Positions 38,304-47,698 of a stretch of DNA of 61,781 bases are shown one piece after another (the stretch's first letter is position 1; every line of letters begins with the position of its first letter). The position numbers and the translations under genes were made by a program. Origin of the DNA: an uncultured Pelagibacteraceae bacterium (GTDB lineage: Bacteria > Pseudomonadota > Alphaproteobacteria > Pelagibacterales > Pelagibacteraceae); the NCBI GenBank assembly GCA_902610675.1, contig CACLWP010000006.1, positions 1-61,781 of the forward strand, in the 5' to 3' direction. A model generated the notes under the pieces. The model did not search any database. It was not told the origin of the DNA and was given only the letters and a program-made list of their open reading frames with translations.

Positions 38304-39590
38304 CTATAGCTTAAATAATTCTTTACCGTTTACAAATGTATTTGTGACTTTACCTTGCAGTTTTTTGTCTTCAATAGATGTATTTTTTGATTTTGAAATA
38401 AGTTTATCTTTTTTTACAATCCAAGGTTTATCTATATCTACTATACAAAAATCAGCATCATTACCAATAGATAAATTTCCTTTATTTATCTTTAATATTT
38501 TAGCTGGGTTTGATGTCAATGCTTTGATTATAGTCTCTAGTTTGAGAGATCCATTATGATATAATTCTAAACTTAGAGACAACAAAGTTTCTATGCCTGA
38601 CGCACCAGTTGCTGCCTGAGCAAATGTTAATCTTTTTGATTCTTCATCTTCAGGTTTGTGGTCTGAAACTATTACATCAATTAGATTGTCTTTTAATCCT
38701 TGAACTAAAGCAAGTCTATCCTCTTCTTTTCTCAATGGTGGAGACAATTTCAAAAATGTTTTAAAATCTCCTATGTCGTTTTCATTTAAGGATAAGTTGT
38801 TAATTGATACTCCACATGTAAATTTTACAATTTCTTTTCTTGATTTAATTACTTCAATAGATTTTTGTGATGATAATTGAGAGATATGATATCTACATTT
38901 AACTTTTTCCAATAACGTTAAATCTCTTTCGATTAAAATACGTTCAGCGATCTCAGGTATACCAGATAAACCTAATTTAGAGGCAATTATCCCAGAGTTA
39001 ATCATGCCATTTTTTGCTAATTCGTAATCTTCAGCGTGCTGCATAATTAAACTTCCCAAATCTTTGGCAGAATTCATTATTCTAGACATCAACCTTGGAT
39101 TTTGAATTGTTTTAACGCCATCAGTGAATGCAATTATTCCTTTACCTTGTAAGAGACCGAATTCAGTCATGTTTGTACCTTCGGTATTTTTTGTCAAGGA
39201 AGCACATGGAAAAATATTTATTTTTGATTTATCTCTTCCTCTTCTTTTTAGAAAATCGACTATTGAAACGTTGTCAATTATTGGATCTGTATTAGGCATT
39301 GTTACTACCGAGGTGACACCCCCAGAGAGTGCTGCATTACTTAAAGTTCTAAAATTTTCTTTGTATTCATACCCTGGCTCACCAACAAAAACTCTCATGT
39401 CAACTAATCCAGGAAAAATATGTCTTCCCTTTAAATCAATAGGTTTATCTCTACTTGGTAAATTATTTATATTTACTTTTTTCCCAATGGCTTCAATCTT
39501 TCCATCCTCACTTATTATAAGGCCTCCATTTTCATTTATTGAGTTGTGAGGGTCGATTATATTAGCGTTTATAAAATATTGTTTTTTCAT
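38304..39590 (-). CDS. pyrC: Pseudo-dihydroorotase (PyrC/PyrX-like, probably non-catalytic)
   Basis: The 428-aa protein belongs to the class I dihydroorotase family but lacks its metal ligands. The HxH motif after the first strand is replaced by DMRVFVGEPG (R66, F68). The carbamylated-Lys region reads FTDGVKT, and the expected PHH is SINN (262-265). H185 and H235 remain, and the late motif reads SDHKPED. It lies directly downstream of pyrB. In Pseudomonas a similar inactive homologue (PyrX) is a structural subunit of aspartate transcarbamoylase, and the same role is likely here. The active dihydroorotase should be elsewhere in the genome. Confidence 0.85.
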   Translation of the reverse strand: MKKQYFINANIIDPHNSINENGGLIISEDGKIEAIGKKVNINNLPSRDKPIDLKGRHIFPGLVDMRVFVGEPGYEYKENFRTLSNAALSGGVTSVVTMPNTDPIIDNVSIVDFLKRRGRDKSKINIFPCASLTKNTEGTNMTEFGLLQGKGIIAFTDGVKTIQNPRLMSRIMNSAKDLGSLIMQHAEDYELAKNGMINSGIIASKLGLSGIPEIAERILIERDLTLLEKVKCRYHISQLSSQKSIEVIKSRKEIVKFTCGVSINNLSLNENDIGDFKTFLKLSPPLRKEEDRLALVQGLKDNLIDVIVSDHKPEDEESKRLTFAQAATGASGIETLLSLSLELYHNGSLKLETIIKALTSNPAKILKINKGNLSIGNDADFCIVDIDKPWIVKKDKLISKSKNTSIEDKKLQGKVTNTFVNGKELFKL

Positions 39591-40532
39591 TTATTTACAA
39601 AATATTTTCAGACAAGCCATTCTTACAGCAACACCTAATTCAACTTGCTCTTTGATTACACTTTTGTTGATATCATCAGCCAACATTGTATCAATTTCTA
39701 TACCTCTATTCATTGGGCCAGGATGCATAATTAAAGCATCAGGTTTAGAATGTTCTAACTTATCAGGAGTTAATCCGTAATATTCGTAATATTCTCTATT
39801 TGATGAAAGGAATGAACTTGTCATTCTTTCATTTTGTAATCTTAACATCATAACAATATCACAATTTTTCAATCCTTTTTTCATATCTGTAAAAGTGTTA
39901 ACACCAAATTTTTCGATTTCTTTAGGCATAAGATTTGTTGGAGCAATAATATTTACCTCTGCACCCAACATACTAAGTAAATAAATGTTTGATCTTGCTA
40001 CTCTCGAATGAAGTATATCTCCACAGATTGCAATTTTTAATCCTTGAATTTTATTTTTACGAGTAATAATTGTTAATGCATCCAACAAAGCTTGTGTAGG
40101 GTGTTCTCTCCTTCCATCACCAGCATTTAGAACTGCACAGTTTACCTTTTGTGATAGTAGGTTACACGCTCCAGAATCTTGATGCCTAATTACAATAATA
40201 TCAGGATGCATTGCATTAAGTGTCATTGCCGTATCTATCAATGTTTCACCTTTTTTAATTGCTGAGTTGCTAATATTCATAGACATAACGTCAGCTCCAA
40301 GTCTTTTACCAGCTAATTCAAAAGAGCTTTGAGTTCTAGTGGAAGGCTCAAAAAATAAATTAATTTGAGTTTTACCACTTAAAATATCAACTTTTTTATT
40401 TTTACTTTGATTTACTTTTATAAATGAATTCGCTTCATCAAGTATTAAATTGACATCATTGATTGATAGATCTTGGATTCCTAACAAATGTTTTTGCGAA
40501 ATTTTAATAGCTTGGTTTGTTTTAATAGCCAT
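39591..40532 (-). CDS. pyrB: Aspartate carbamoyltransferase catalytic subunit
   Basis: PyrB condenses carbamoyl phosphate and aspartate, the first committed pyrimidine step. The ATG at 40532 gives 313 aa; a TTG at 40541 would add three residues. The carbamoyl phosphate motif [12 protein letters not shown] is around residues 61-72, [10 protein letters not shown] binds substrate, and the aspartate-binding loop has MLRLQNERM. There is no pyrI; its partner is the pseudo-dihydroorotase that begins one base after its stop. Confidence 0.96.
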   Translation of the reverse strand: MAIKTNQAIKISQKHLLGIQDLSINDVNLILDEANSFIKVNQSKNKKVDILSGKTQINLFFEPSTRTQSSFELAGKRLGADVMSMNISNSAIKKGETLIDTAMTLNAMHPDIIVIRHQDSGACNLLSQKVNCAVLNAGDGRREHPTQALLDALTIITRKNKIQGLKIAICGDILHSRVARSNIYLLSMLGAEVNIIAPTNLMPKEIEKFGVNTFTDMKKGLKNCDIVMMLRLQNERMTSSFLSSNREYYEYYGLTPDKLEHSKPDALIMHPGPMNRGIEIDTMLADDINKSVIKEQVELGVAVRMACLKIFCK

Positions 40533-40542
40533 TAAAACCAAC

Positions 40543-40571
40543 TCTATAACTATAAACCTCTATAATAGCAA
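40543..40571 (-). promoter_or_regulatory. Weak promoter candidate before pyrB
   Basis: On the minus strand TTGCTA and TATAGA are spaced by 17 bases in the ruvX-pyrB gap. If used, transcription would start a few bases before the pyrB ATG at 40532, giving an almost leaderless mRNA. Both hexamers are imperfect in an A+T-rich gap, so this may be chance. Confidence 0.25.
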
Positions 40572-40574
40572 GTA

Positions 40575-41030
40575 TTAATTATTTAGAAAATCCAAAGCTC
40601 CTTGTAATATAAAAGCAGCAGCGTTTTCATCTATCTTTTTTTCCCTTTTACTAACATTAATATCTAATTGACTAGATAGGTTAAAAGCACCAACAGTTGA
40701 AAGTCTCTCATCCCACAGGCAAATCGGAATGTCTAAGTTTTTTTCAATATTTTCTGTGATATCTTTCACTGATTGAGCTGACCTACCTGAGGATCCATCC
40801 ATATTTAAAGGATTTCCAACAATGATTCCTTTTATATTATTTTCATTAATAATTAATCTGAGTTCATCAATAAGATCCTTAAGCGAATTTCTTTTTATTA
40901 TTTTATACGGAGTGGCTATTAGTTGTTTTTCATCACAGATTGACACACCAATTCTTTTAGTGCCCAGGTCTAAACCTATCAATCTACACTTATCTGAGTG
41001 TTTCTTTTTGAATTCCTCTAAAGTGATCAT
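40575..41030 (-). CDS. ruvX: Putative pre-16S rRNA nuclease (RuvX/YqgF)
   Basis: YqgF/RuvX is an RNase H-fold nuclease implicated in 16S rRNA 5'-end maturation. It is 151 aa. The acidic residues are in LIGLDLGTKRIGVS (Asp in the first strand), LWDERLSTVGA (Glu) and KKIDENAAAFILQG (Asp). The glycine-rich VGNPLNMDGSSGRSAQ is also diagnostic. It heads the pyrB-topA operon on the minus strand and diverges from gatC across a 50-base gap with no strong promoter match. Confidence 0.93.
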   Translation of the reverse strand: MITLEEFKKKHSDKCRLIGLDLGTKRIGVSICDEKQLIATPYKIIKRNSLKDLIDELRLIINENNIKGIIVGNPLNMDGSSGRSAQSVKDITENIEKNLDIPICLWDERLSTVGAFNLSSQLDINVSKREKKIDENAAAFILQGALDFLNN

Positions 41031-41080
41031 ATTGTATATTTTAAACTTAAGTGATACTTTGCGTCATATTTAAATAGCAT

Positions 41081-41368
41081 ATGAGTATAGATCTTAAAAC
41101 AATAAAGCATATATCTAAATTAGCAAGAATTTCAGTTGATGAGCAAAGAGCTGAAAAATTGGCTGGTGATTTAAATTCTATTTTTGATTTCATTGAAAAA
41201 CTTAATGAATTAAAAACGGATAATGTAGAACCATTAACTTCTATTGCTGAAACAACCTTAAAATTAAGATCTGATGAAGTAAAAAGTAAAAATATAAGAG
41301 AACAAATTATTAAAAATTCTCCTGAGGATAATGAGGATTATTTTGTAGTGCCTAAGGTGATTGAATAA
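41081..41368 (+). CDS. gatC: Asp/Glu-tRNA amidotransferase subunit C
   Basis: GatC is the small subunit that wraps GatA and stabilises the GatCAB complex. The 95-aa protein begins with TIKHISKLARISV and contains FDFIEKLNELKTDNVEPLTSI, the family core. It overlaps gatA by one base (TAATG). It opens a three-gene gatCAB run, which implies that Gln-tRNA and/or Asn-tRNA is made by the indirect transamidation route. Confidence 0.95.
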   Translation: MSIDLKTIKHISKLARISVDEQRAEKLAGDLNSIFDFIEKLNELKTDNVEPLTSIAETTLKLRSDEVKSKNIREQIIKNSPEDNEDYFVVPKVIE

Positions 41369-42825
41369 TGTCAGATATAACAAAACAATCTCTTACTGAA
41401 TTAGTTGAAAATATAAAAAATAAGAAACTTTCCTCAACAGATGTAACCAAAGCATTTATTGATAGATCTGAAAAATCTGAGGAATTGAATGCTTATATTA
41501 CAAATGATTTTACATCAGCCATAGATAAGGCAAAAAAATTTGATCAAAAACCTAATTTAGATTTAAAACTGCCTGGTATTCCAATGGCAGTTAAGGATTT
41601 ATTTTGTACAAAAAATATTAAAACAACTGCTGGTAGTAAAATTTTGAATAATTTTGTACCGACTTATGAATCAACCGTAACTGAAAATATCTGGAATGAA
41701 GGTGCAATACTTCTAGGTAAGTTAAACTGTGATGAGTTTGCAATGGGTTCATCAAATGAAACAAGTTTTTTTGGTAATGTACAAAATCCTATTGATAAAA
41801 ATTTAGTCCCAGGTGGATCATCTGGTGGTTCAGCTTCAGCGGTAGCTGGACAATTGACTCCTATTACAATTGGTACTGATACTGGTGGATCAATTAGACA
41901 ACCAGCCTCTTTCACTGGAATTGTAGGATTAAAACCTACATATGGAAGTTGCTCAAGATATGGGATAGTTGCTTTTGCTTCATCATTGGATCAAGCCGGA
42001 CCTATGGCACAAAATGTTAAAGATTGTGCTTTATTACATGAAGTGATTAGTTCCTACGATCCTAAAGACTCTACTTCAATAAATTTTAAAAGAAATCATT
42101 TCAGCAAGGAGCTTACAAACAACATAAAAGGAAAAAAAATTGGAATACCAAAGGAGTATAGAGTTGATGGTATGCCAAAAGAAATTGAAGATCTTTGGCA
42201 AAAGGGCATTCAGTATATTAAAGATTGTGGTGCTGAAACCATTGATATTTCTCTACCAAATACAAGTTATGCCTTACCAACATATTATATAGTTGCTCCA
42301 GCAGAGGCATCATCAAACTTAGCTAGATATGATGGTGTTAAGTATGGATTTAGAGCCAAAGGAGAAAATTTAATTGATATGTATGAGAAAACAAGATCAG
42401 AAGGTTTTGGAGCTGAAGTTCAAAGAAGAATTATGATTGGAACTTATGTTTTGTCCTCAGGATATTATGATGCATATTATCTTAAAGCTCAAAAAGTAAG
42501 AAAACTTATTAAAAATGATTTTGATGAAGCATATAAAAAAGTTGATGCAATTTTAACTCCTTCAACGCCAAGCTCAGCATTCAAAATAGGCGAAAAAACA
42601 AACGATCCAGTTTCAATGTATTTGAATGACATATTTACTGTTCCTGTTAACTTAGCTGGACTTCCAGGCATCTCAATACCTGCAGGACATGACTCAAACG
42701 GTTATCCTTTGGGTTTACAAATTATAGGTAAAGCTTTTGACGAGCAAAATATATTGAATATAGCTTATGCTATGGAGGAAAAGATCAATTTTAAAAATAA
42801 GATTACTGATTGGTGGATAAAATGA
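41368..42825 (+). CDS. gatA: Asp/Glu-tRNA amidotransferase subunit A
   Basis: GatA is the glutaminase subunit of GatCAB, releasing ammonia that is channelled to GatB. It is 485 aa, of the amidase-signature family. The Ser-cisSer-Lys triad is K76 ([10 protein letters not shown]), S151 ([11 protein letters not shown]) and S175 ([11 protein letters not shown]), with spacing matching known GatA. It overlaps gatC by one base and gatB by four (ATGA). Confidence 0.97.
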   Translation: MSDITKQSLTELVENIKNKKLSSTDVTKAFIDRSEKSEELNAYITNDFTSAIDKAKKFDQKPNLDLKLPGIPMAVKDLFCTKNIKTTAGSKILNNFVPTYESTVTENIWNEGAILLGKLNCDEFAMGSSNETSFFGNVQNPIDKNLVPGGSSGGSASAVAGQLTPITIGTDTGGSIRQPASFTGIVGLKPTYGSCSRYGIVAFASSLDQAGPMAQNVKDCALLHEVISSYDPKDSTSINFKRNHFSKELTNNIKGKKIGIPKEYRVDGMPKEIEDLWQKGIQYIKDCGAETIDISLPNTSYALPTYYIVAPAEASSNLARYDGVKYGFRAKGENLIDMYEKTRSEGFGAEVQRRIMIGTYVLSSGYYDAYYLKAQKVRKLIKNDFDEAYKKVDAILTPSTPSSAFKIGEKTNDPVSMYLNDIFTVPVNLAGLPGISIPAGHDSNGYPLGLQIIGKAFDEQNILNIAYAMEEKINFKNKITDWWIK

Positions 42826-44297
42826 GTAAAAAAAATTCAGAATATTTGATTAATCGAAAAGACAATCAGTATGAAGTGGTAATTGGTTTAGAAGTTCATG
42901 CTCAAGTTTTATCCGAATCAAAACTATTTTCTACCTCTGCAACAAAATTTGGAGCAGAGCCCAATACACAGGTTAGTTTAGTTGATGCTGCATTTCCAGG
43001 AATGTTGCCAGTAATTAATGAATTTTGCGTTAAACAAGCAATTAAAACTGGTATTGGCCTTAATGCAAAAATTAATAAACGTTCAGTATTTGATAGAAAA
43101 AATTATTTTTATGCTGATTTACCTCAAGGATATCAAATTTCACAATTTAAAGATCCAATTGTAGGTGAGGGCAAAGTTATTTTAGATATGCCAAATGGTC
43201 AAAAAGAAGTTGGTATAGAAAGGTTACATCTAGAACAAGACGCTGGAAAAAGTATTCATGATCTTGACCCACAAAATACTTTTGTAGATTTAAATAGATC
43301 AGGTGTAGCTTTAATGGAAATTGTGAGCAAGCCTGATCTAAGATCTCCAGATGAGGTTAATACTTACATAAAAAAATTACGATCTATAATGAGGTATCTA
43401 GGAACTTGTGACGGAAATATGCAAGAAGGTTCTTTAAGAGCTGATGTGAACGTTTCTGTAAGACCAAAAGGTTCAAAGGAATTTGGGACTCGATGTGAAA
43501 TTAAAAACGTTAATTCAATTAAATTTATGCAAATGGCAATAGAATATGAAGCTAATAGACAAGTTGATTTGATAGAAGAGGGCAAAACTATTGATCAAGA
43601 AACGAGACTTTTTGATACAAAAAAAAATGAGACAAGGTCAATGAGATCAAAAGAAGATGCTCATGATTACAGATATTTTCCCGACCCTGATCTATTACCT
43701 TTAGAGGTTTCTGAAAAATTTATTGAAGAACTTAGAAATGATATTCCAGAACTTCCGGATGATAAAAAGAGAAGATTTATTGAAGAGTTTAAATTGTCTG
43801 CTTATGAAGCCAATATTTTAGTATCTGATATTGATACTGCAAAATACTTTGAAGAAGTTGTAACTAAAATGGGTAAAAACAAGGATATTAAGTTAGCGGT
43901 AAATTGGATAACTGGTGAATTATTTGCCATTTTAAATAGCAAAGGTTTGGAAATATCTCAAAGTCCAGTGAGCGCTAAGAACTTCGCAATATTGATTAAT
44001 CTAATTAAGAATGGAACCATTTCAGGAAAAATAGCAAAAACTGTTTTTGAACTAATGATTGATGGAGATAAAGATCCACAAAAGATCGTTGAGGAAAAAG
44101 GATTAAAACAACAAAGTGATCCAAAAGCTTTAGAGGCTTTAATTGATAAAATAATTAATGACAATAGAGAAAAAGCTATTGAATATAAACAAGGTAAAGA
44201 AAAACTTTTTGGTTTTTTTGTTGGTCAAGCAATGAAAGCATCAGGTGGAAAAGCTAACCCTCAATTAATCAATGAGATTCTAAAGAAAAAATTATAA
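42822..44297 (+). CDS. gatB: Asp/Glu-tRNA amidotransferase subunit B
   Basis: GatB phosphorylates and amidates misacylated Glu-tRNA(Gln) or Asp-tRNA(Asn). I chose the ATG at 42822 (491 aa), which makes an ATGA junction with gatA; a TTG at 42810 is less likely. Conserved segments are [56 protein letters not shown] and YRYFPDPDL. The C-terminal YqeY-like tRNA-binding domain covers about residues 350-490 and ends [16 protein letters not shown]. Confidence 0.97.
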   Translation: MSKKNSEYLINRKDNQYEVVIGLEVHAQVLSESKLFSTSATKFGAEPNTQVSLVDAAFPGMLPVINEFCVKQAIKTGIGLNAKINKRSVFDRKNYFYADLPQGYQISQFKDPIVGEGKVILDMPNGQKEVGIERLHLEQDAGKSIHDLDPQNTFVDLNRSGVALMEIVSKPDLRSPDEVNTYIKKLRSIMRYLGTCDGNMQEGSLRADVNVSVRPKGSKEFGTRCEIKNVNSIKFMQMAIEYEANRQVDLIEEGKTIDQETRLFDTKKNETRSMRSKEDAHDYRYFPDPDLLPLEVSEKFIEELRNDIPELPDDKKRRFIEEFKLSAYEANILVSDIDTAKYFEEVVTKMGKNKDIKLAVNWITGELFAILNSKGLEISQSPVSAKNFAILINLIKNGTISGKIAKTVFELMIDGDKDPQKIVEEKGLKQQSDPKALEALIDKIINDNREKAIEYKQGKEKLFGFFVGQAMKASGGKANPQLINEILKKKL

Positions 44298-44301
44298 GGT
44301 T

Positions 44302-44952
44302 ATGGGTTCAGACCTTAACATCACAAAAAATTTACAAGATTATATTCTAAAGAATGGGCTTAAATTACATCCAATTCAAAAAGAAATAATAGATTATAAT
44401 TTATCACTTGGTGATATAAAAAGAATGCAAATATCTATTTCTCAATGTCAATTTCTACATTTGATCATTAAGGTTTCTAAAATTAAAAAAATTCTAGAGA
44501 TAGGAACTTTTACAGGTTTAAGTACGTTATCTATGGCTTTAGCATTACCAAATGAAGGAAGCATAATAGCATTAGATAAAAATGAGGAGACAAACAAAGT
44601 TGCTCAAAAATTTTTTAAAAAAGCTAATCAAGATCATAAAATTAAAACTATAATTAAACCAGCATTAGAAACTTTGATGAGTATTAGAAATAAAAAATTT
44701 GATTTAGTCTTTATTGATGCAGATAAAATGAATTACAAAAAATATTATGAGATTTCGTTAGATCTATTGAATAAAGAGGGTTTAGTGATAATTGACAATG
44801 TATTATGGCATGGAGAAGTTATTAATAAAGATATTAATGATAAATTTACTAAAAGTATAAGAGATTTGAATGATTTTATCTCTAAAGACAAGAGAATTGA
44901 AAAAGTTATGGTACCATTTGGTGATGGAATGACTGTTTGTAGGAAGGTTTAA
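44302..44952 (+). CDS. Class I SAM-dependent O-methyltransferase (catechol-OMT family)
   Basis: This 216-aa protein has a Rossmann methyltransferase fold. Motif I is KKILEIGTFTGLSTLSMA near residue 68, with the acidic ribose ligand in IIALDKN. The metal/catalytic region reads FDLVFIDADKMNYKKYY and VIIDNVLWHGEV, ending with DGMTVCRK. This pattern is that of the divalent-cation-dependent O-methyltransferases such as the TrmR/YrrM and caffeoyl-CoA groups. Because it lies between gatB and trhO, a tRNA wobble-uridine (carboxymethoxy) methylation role is attractive but unproven. Confidence 0.85.
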   Translation: MGSDLNITKNLQDYILKNGLKLHPIQKEIIDYNLSLGDIKRMQISISQCQFLHLIIKVSKIKKILEIGTFTGLSTLSMALALPNEGSIIALDKNEETNKVAQKFFKKANQDHKIKTIIKPALETLMSIRNKKFDLVFIDADKMNYKKYYEISLDLLNKEGLVIIDNVLWHGEVINKDINDKFTKSIRDLNDFISKDKRIEKVMVPFGDGMTVCRKV

Positions 44953-45860
44953 TGTTCACTATATTTGGTTTTTATAAATTTCAAAAAATAAACAATTTAA
45001 AAAAAAACCAAATAAAATTGAATAATCTCTTGTTAGATAAAAACATAAATGGATCAATTATTATATCCAAAGAGGGTTTAAATGGTTCTATTTCTGGAAT
45101 AAATAAGGATATTAAAACAGCAATTATTCAAATCAAAAAATGTTTGAATATAAAAGAATTTGATAGTTTTAATAATTCTAAAAGTAGATTTCAACCTTTT
45201 CATAAACCAAAAGTTAAAATCAAAAAAGAAGTTGTACCGATGGACCTAAAAATGACGAATAGATTAAAAAAAAATAATAGTCATATAGAGCCAACAAAAT
45301 GGAATGAATTAATAAAAAATAAAAAAACTCTTTTATTAGATGCAAGAAAACCTTTTGAACATAAAGTTGGTTCTTTTAAAAAATCAGTAAACCCTAAAAT
45401 AGGTAACTTTAGAGATTTTCCAAAATACTTAAAAAAATTAAAAAAAGATAAGCCAATAGCCATGTTTTGCACTGGCGGAATTAGGTGTGAAAAAGCTTCT
45501 GTATATTTAGAAAAAAAAGGTTTTAAAAATATTTATCAATTAAAAGGTGGAATTCTGAATTATTTAAAGAAAGTAAAACAAAAAAATAGTTTATGGAAAG
45601 GTGAATGTTTTGTATTTGATAACAGAGTAAGTTTAAAGCACGGTCTAGAACAGGGAACATATTCAATTTGTGGTGGATGCAGGCAACCAATTTCAGTGAA
45701 GGATAAAAACTCTAAAAAATATGAAGAGGGTGTAACTTGCCCTAATTGTTTTAATAAACTCTCTAAAGTTCAAAAATCTCGTTTTAGAATGAGGCAAAGT
45801 CAGATATATAAAGCAAAACTATCAGGGAAAAAATATAATTTCCAAAAAGAATTTAATTAA
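44952..45860 (+). CDS. trhO: tRNA uridine(34) hydroxylase TrhO (rhodanese family)
   Basis: TrhO (formerly YceA) hydroxylates wobble U34 using O2 in certain tRNAs, the entry to cmo5U-type modifications. The 302-aa protein has an N-terminal UPF0176 domain (SKEGLNGSISG around residues 39-49). A rhodanese domain follows with LLLDARKPFEHKVG and C173/C179 in FCTGGIRCEKA. The C-terminal region has CGGC and CPNC pairs. It shares a TAATG overlap with the methyltransferase upstream, which fits consecutive hydroxylation and methylation at U34. Confidence 0.92.
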   Translation: MFTIFGFYKFQKINNLKKNQIKLNNLLLDKNINGSIIISKEGLNGSISGINKDIKTAIIQIKKCLNIKEFDSFNNSKSRFQPFHKPKVKIKKEVVPMDLKMTNRLKKNNSHIEPTKWNELIKNKKTLLLDARKPFEHKVGSFKKSVNPKIGNFRDFPKYLKKLKKDKPIAMFCTGGIRCEKASVYLEKKGFKNIYQLKGGILNYLKKVKQKNSLWKGECFVFDNRVSLKHGLEQGTYSICGGCRQPISVKDKNSKKYEEGVTCPNCFNKLSKVQKSRFRMRQSQIYKAKLSGKKYNFQKEFN

Positions 45861-45868
45861 GGATTTAT

Positions 45869-47239
45869 TTGTCACAAGCTTTCAAATTAACTAAAGATCC
45901 AATATGGTTTTTGCTTAGAAAAGTTACTATCCCAGCAAGTGTTGGTTCATTATTTCAAACTTTTTACAATTTAGTAGATACTTGGTTCGCAGGAAGAATA
46001 TCTGCTGAAGCAATAGCAGCAATTGCAAAATCTTTTCCAATTTACTTTACCATTATTGCTATAGGAGTCGGATTAACTGCAGGAACTAATACTTTAATTG
46101 GAAATAATATAGGTGCCAAGAATAAAAAAAAAGCGTCATTATTTGTTGCTCAATCAATTATTTTTGCAATCTTTTTGTCGGTTCTAGTAACTTTTTTTGG
46201 TTTAAATGTTTCAGATTTTCTACTTTCCTTAATGGGATCAGACCAAGAGGGAATTATTTTAACTAGAAAATATCTTGATGTAATTTTTTATGGAACAATA
46301 ATAGTTTTGATCCAGATTTCATTAAATGGAACTTTAAATGCACAAGGGGATACAAAAAGCTATAGAAACGTTTTAATTTTTAGTTTCTTTTTAAACATTA
46401 TTCTAAACCCATTATTTATCTTTGGTTATGGTTTTGTACCAGCTTTTGGTATAGCTGGACTTGCCATTGCAACTGTAGTAGCACAATTTATTGGTCTTCT
46501 ATATTTAGCCTACAAAGTTTATTGTTGTGAATTAAAACAATATCTTAAGCCTGAGTGTTTTATACCAAAGTTTAACCTTCTAGGAGAACTTCTGTATCAG
46601 ACAATTCCTGTAATGTTTAGTATGTTATTAATTGGTGTTGGTATATTCAATATTCTTTATTTCATTGGTAAATTTGGAGATTTAGCCACTGCTGGGTACG
46701 GTGCTGCTTTGCGAATTGAACAAGTTTTTTTACTTCCAGTAATTGGTTTAAATACTGCAGTCCTATCTATTGGAGGACAAAATTTTGGTGCAAAAAATTT
46801 CGACAGATTAAGAGAACTATATAAAAAGGCTCTTTTTTTTGGTTCATCCTTTATGATTTGTGCAGGAATAATAATTTTTTTGGGTGCAGAGTTTTTAGTT
46901 TCATTATTTACTGATAATTCAGAGGCAATAAAACATGGTACAATATATTTACAAGTTGCTGCATTAATTGGTCCAATTTATCCTGTTTTTTTTATAACTA
47001 CTGCAGTATTCCAAGCAGTTAAAAAACCATTATATAGTCTTTACTTAAGTATTTTAAGACTAACAGCACTTCCATTTTTAAGTTTGTGGTATGTAATTAA
47101 TATTAAAGGGGGAGATTATGAGGATATTTTTTACACAATATTAGTAACAAATTGGTTTATGGGAATTGCAGTTCTTATGTTTATTGGGTATTTTTTGAAT
47201 AATGTTTTCAAACAAAATAAAAGTCTTTTTACTTATTAG
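45869..47239 (+). CDS. MATE-family efflux transporter
   Basis: This 456-aa membrane protein has about twelve hydrophobic spans and the multidrug/oligosaccharide flippase fold of the MATE family. The N-terminal RKVTIPASVGSLFQTFYNLVDTWFAG and the internal repeat ending FGAKNFDRLRELYKKALFFG are typical. The start is TTG at 45869 with AAGGA (45859-45863) six bases upstream. Export of drugs or toxic metabolites by Na+ or H+ antiport is inferred from the family. Its end overlaps the nuclease gene by 38 bases. Confidence 0.9.
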   Translation: MSQAFKLTKDPIWFLLRKVTIPASVGSLFQTFYNLVDTWFAGRISAEAIAAIAKSFPIYFTIIAIGVGLTAGTNTLIGNNIGAKNKKKASLFVAQSIIFAIFLSVLVTFFGLNVSDFLLSLMGSDQEGIILTRKYLDVIFYGTIIVLIQISLNGTLNAQGDTKSYRNVLIFSFFLNIILNPLFIFGYGFVPAFGIAGLAIATVVAQFIGLLYLAYKVYCCELKQYLKPECFIPKFNLLGELLYQTIPVMFSMLLIGVGIFNILYFIGKFGDLATAGYGAALRIEQVFLLPVIGLNTAVLSIGGQNFGAKNFDRLRELYKKALFFGSSFMICAGIIIFLGAEFLVSLFTDNSEAIKHGTIYLQVAALIGPIYPVFFITTAVFQAVKKPLYSLYLSILRLTALPFLSLWYVINIKGGDYEDIFYTILVTNWFMGIAVLMFIGYFLNNVFKQNKSLFTY

Positions 47240-47681
47240 CATTTGCCTAATATTTTTTTTAATCACTTCTTTTGATGTCAAATCTAACAAAGCAAAGGTT
47301 GTTGATGGAGATACTATTCATTTAAATGGGGAAAAAATTCGTTTTAGTGGCATTGATACTCCTGAAATTAAACAATTATGTAACAAGAATGATGAAATAA
47401 TTAAATGTGGGATACGTGCAAAAGAACTTCTTATTAATAAGATAGGTAAAAATAAAGTAAAATGTGTCAATGAGGGTATAGATCGATATAAGAGAATTTT
47501 AGCTGAATGTTTTGTAAATAATCAAAGTCTATCCAAGTATCTTGTTAGGGAGGGATTTGCTTTTGCTTACAGAAAATATTCAACAAAATTTATCGAAGAT
47601 GAAAACTATGCAAAAAAAAACAAAAAAGGTATGTGGTCAATGACGTTTGAGTATCCTTGGGATTATAGAAGAAAAAATTAG
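47202..47681 (+). CDS. Exported thermonuclease (SNase-like)
   Basis: This 159-aa protein has an N-terminal signal/anchor (residues 5-24) and a staphylococcal nuclease-like domain. It keeps the catalytic layout: VVDGDTI at 33-39, R47 and E55 in IRFSGIDTPE (same 8-residue spacing as SNase R35/E43), and R98 in DRYKRIL (matching R87). It would degrade DNA or RNA outside the cytoplasm, perhaps scavenging phosphate or nucleosides. It overlaps the MATE gene by 38 bases; no later Met would keep the signal peptide. It overlaps the convergent permease gene by 4 bases. Confidence 0.9.
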   Translation: MFSNKIKVFLLISICLIFFLITSFDVKSNKAKVVDGDTIHLNGEKIRFSGIDTPEIKQLCNKNDEIIKCGIRAKELLINKIGKNKVKCVNEGIDRYKRILAECFVNNQSLSKYLVREGFAFAYRKYSTKFIEDENYAKKNKKGMWSMTFEYPWDYRRKN

Positions 47682-47698
47682 TCTTTTTGTAATTTTTT
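47672..47698. terminator. Possible bidirectional A/T-only terminator
   Basis: AAAAAATTA (47672-47680) pairs with TAATTTTTT (47690-47698) around GTCTTTTTG. T runs follow the stem on both strands, at 47693-47700 on plus and at the mirrored side on minus. It spans the overlapping ends of the convergent nuclease and permease genes. The stem has no G-C pairs, so it may be weak; Rho-dependent ending is the alternative. Confidence 0.35.

Noticed and set aside
39124-39549. 141-aa plus-strand frame within the pyrC-like gene
   Set aside because: It is antisense to a conserved protein, lacks a family, and ends within the host gene; treated as a shadow frame.
41031-41080. Divergent promoter region between ruvX and gatC
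   Set aside because: Promoters must exist near here, but no pair of hexamers is better than chance in this A+T-rich gap, so none is listed.
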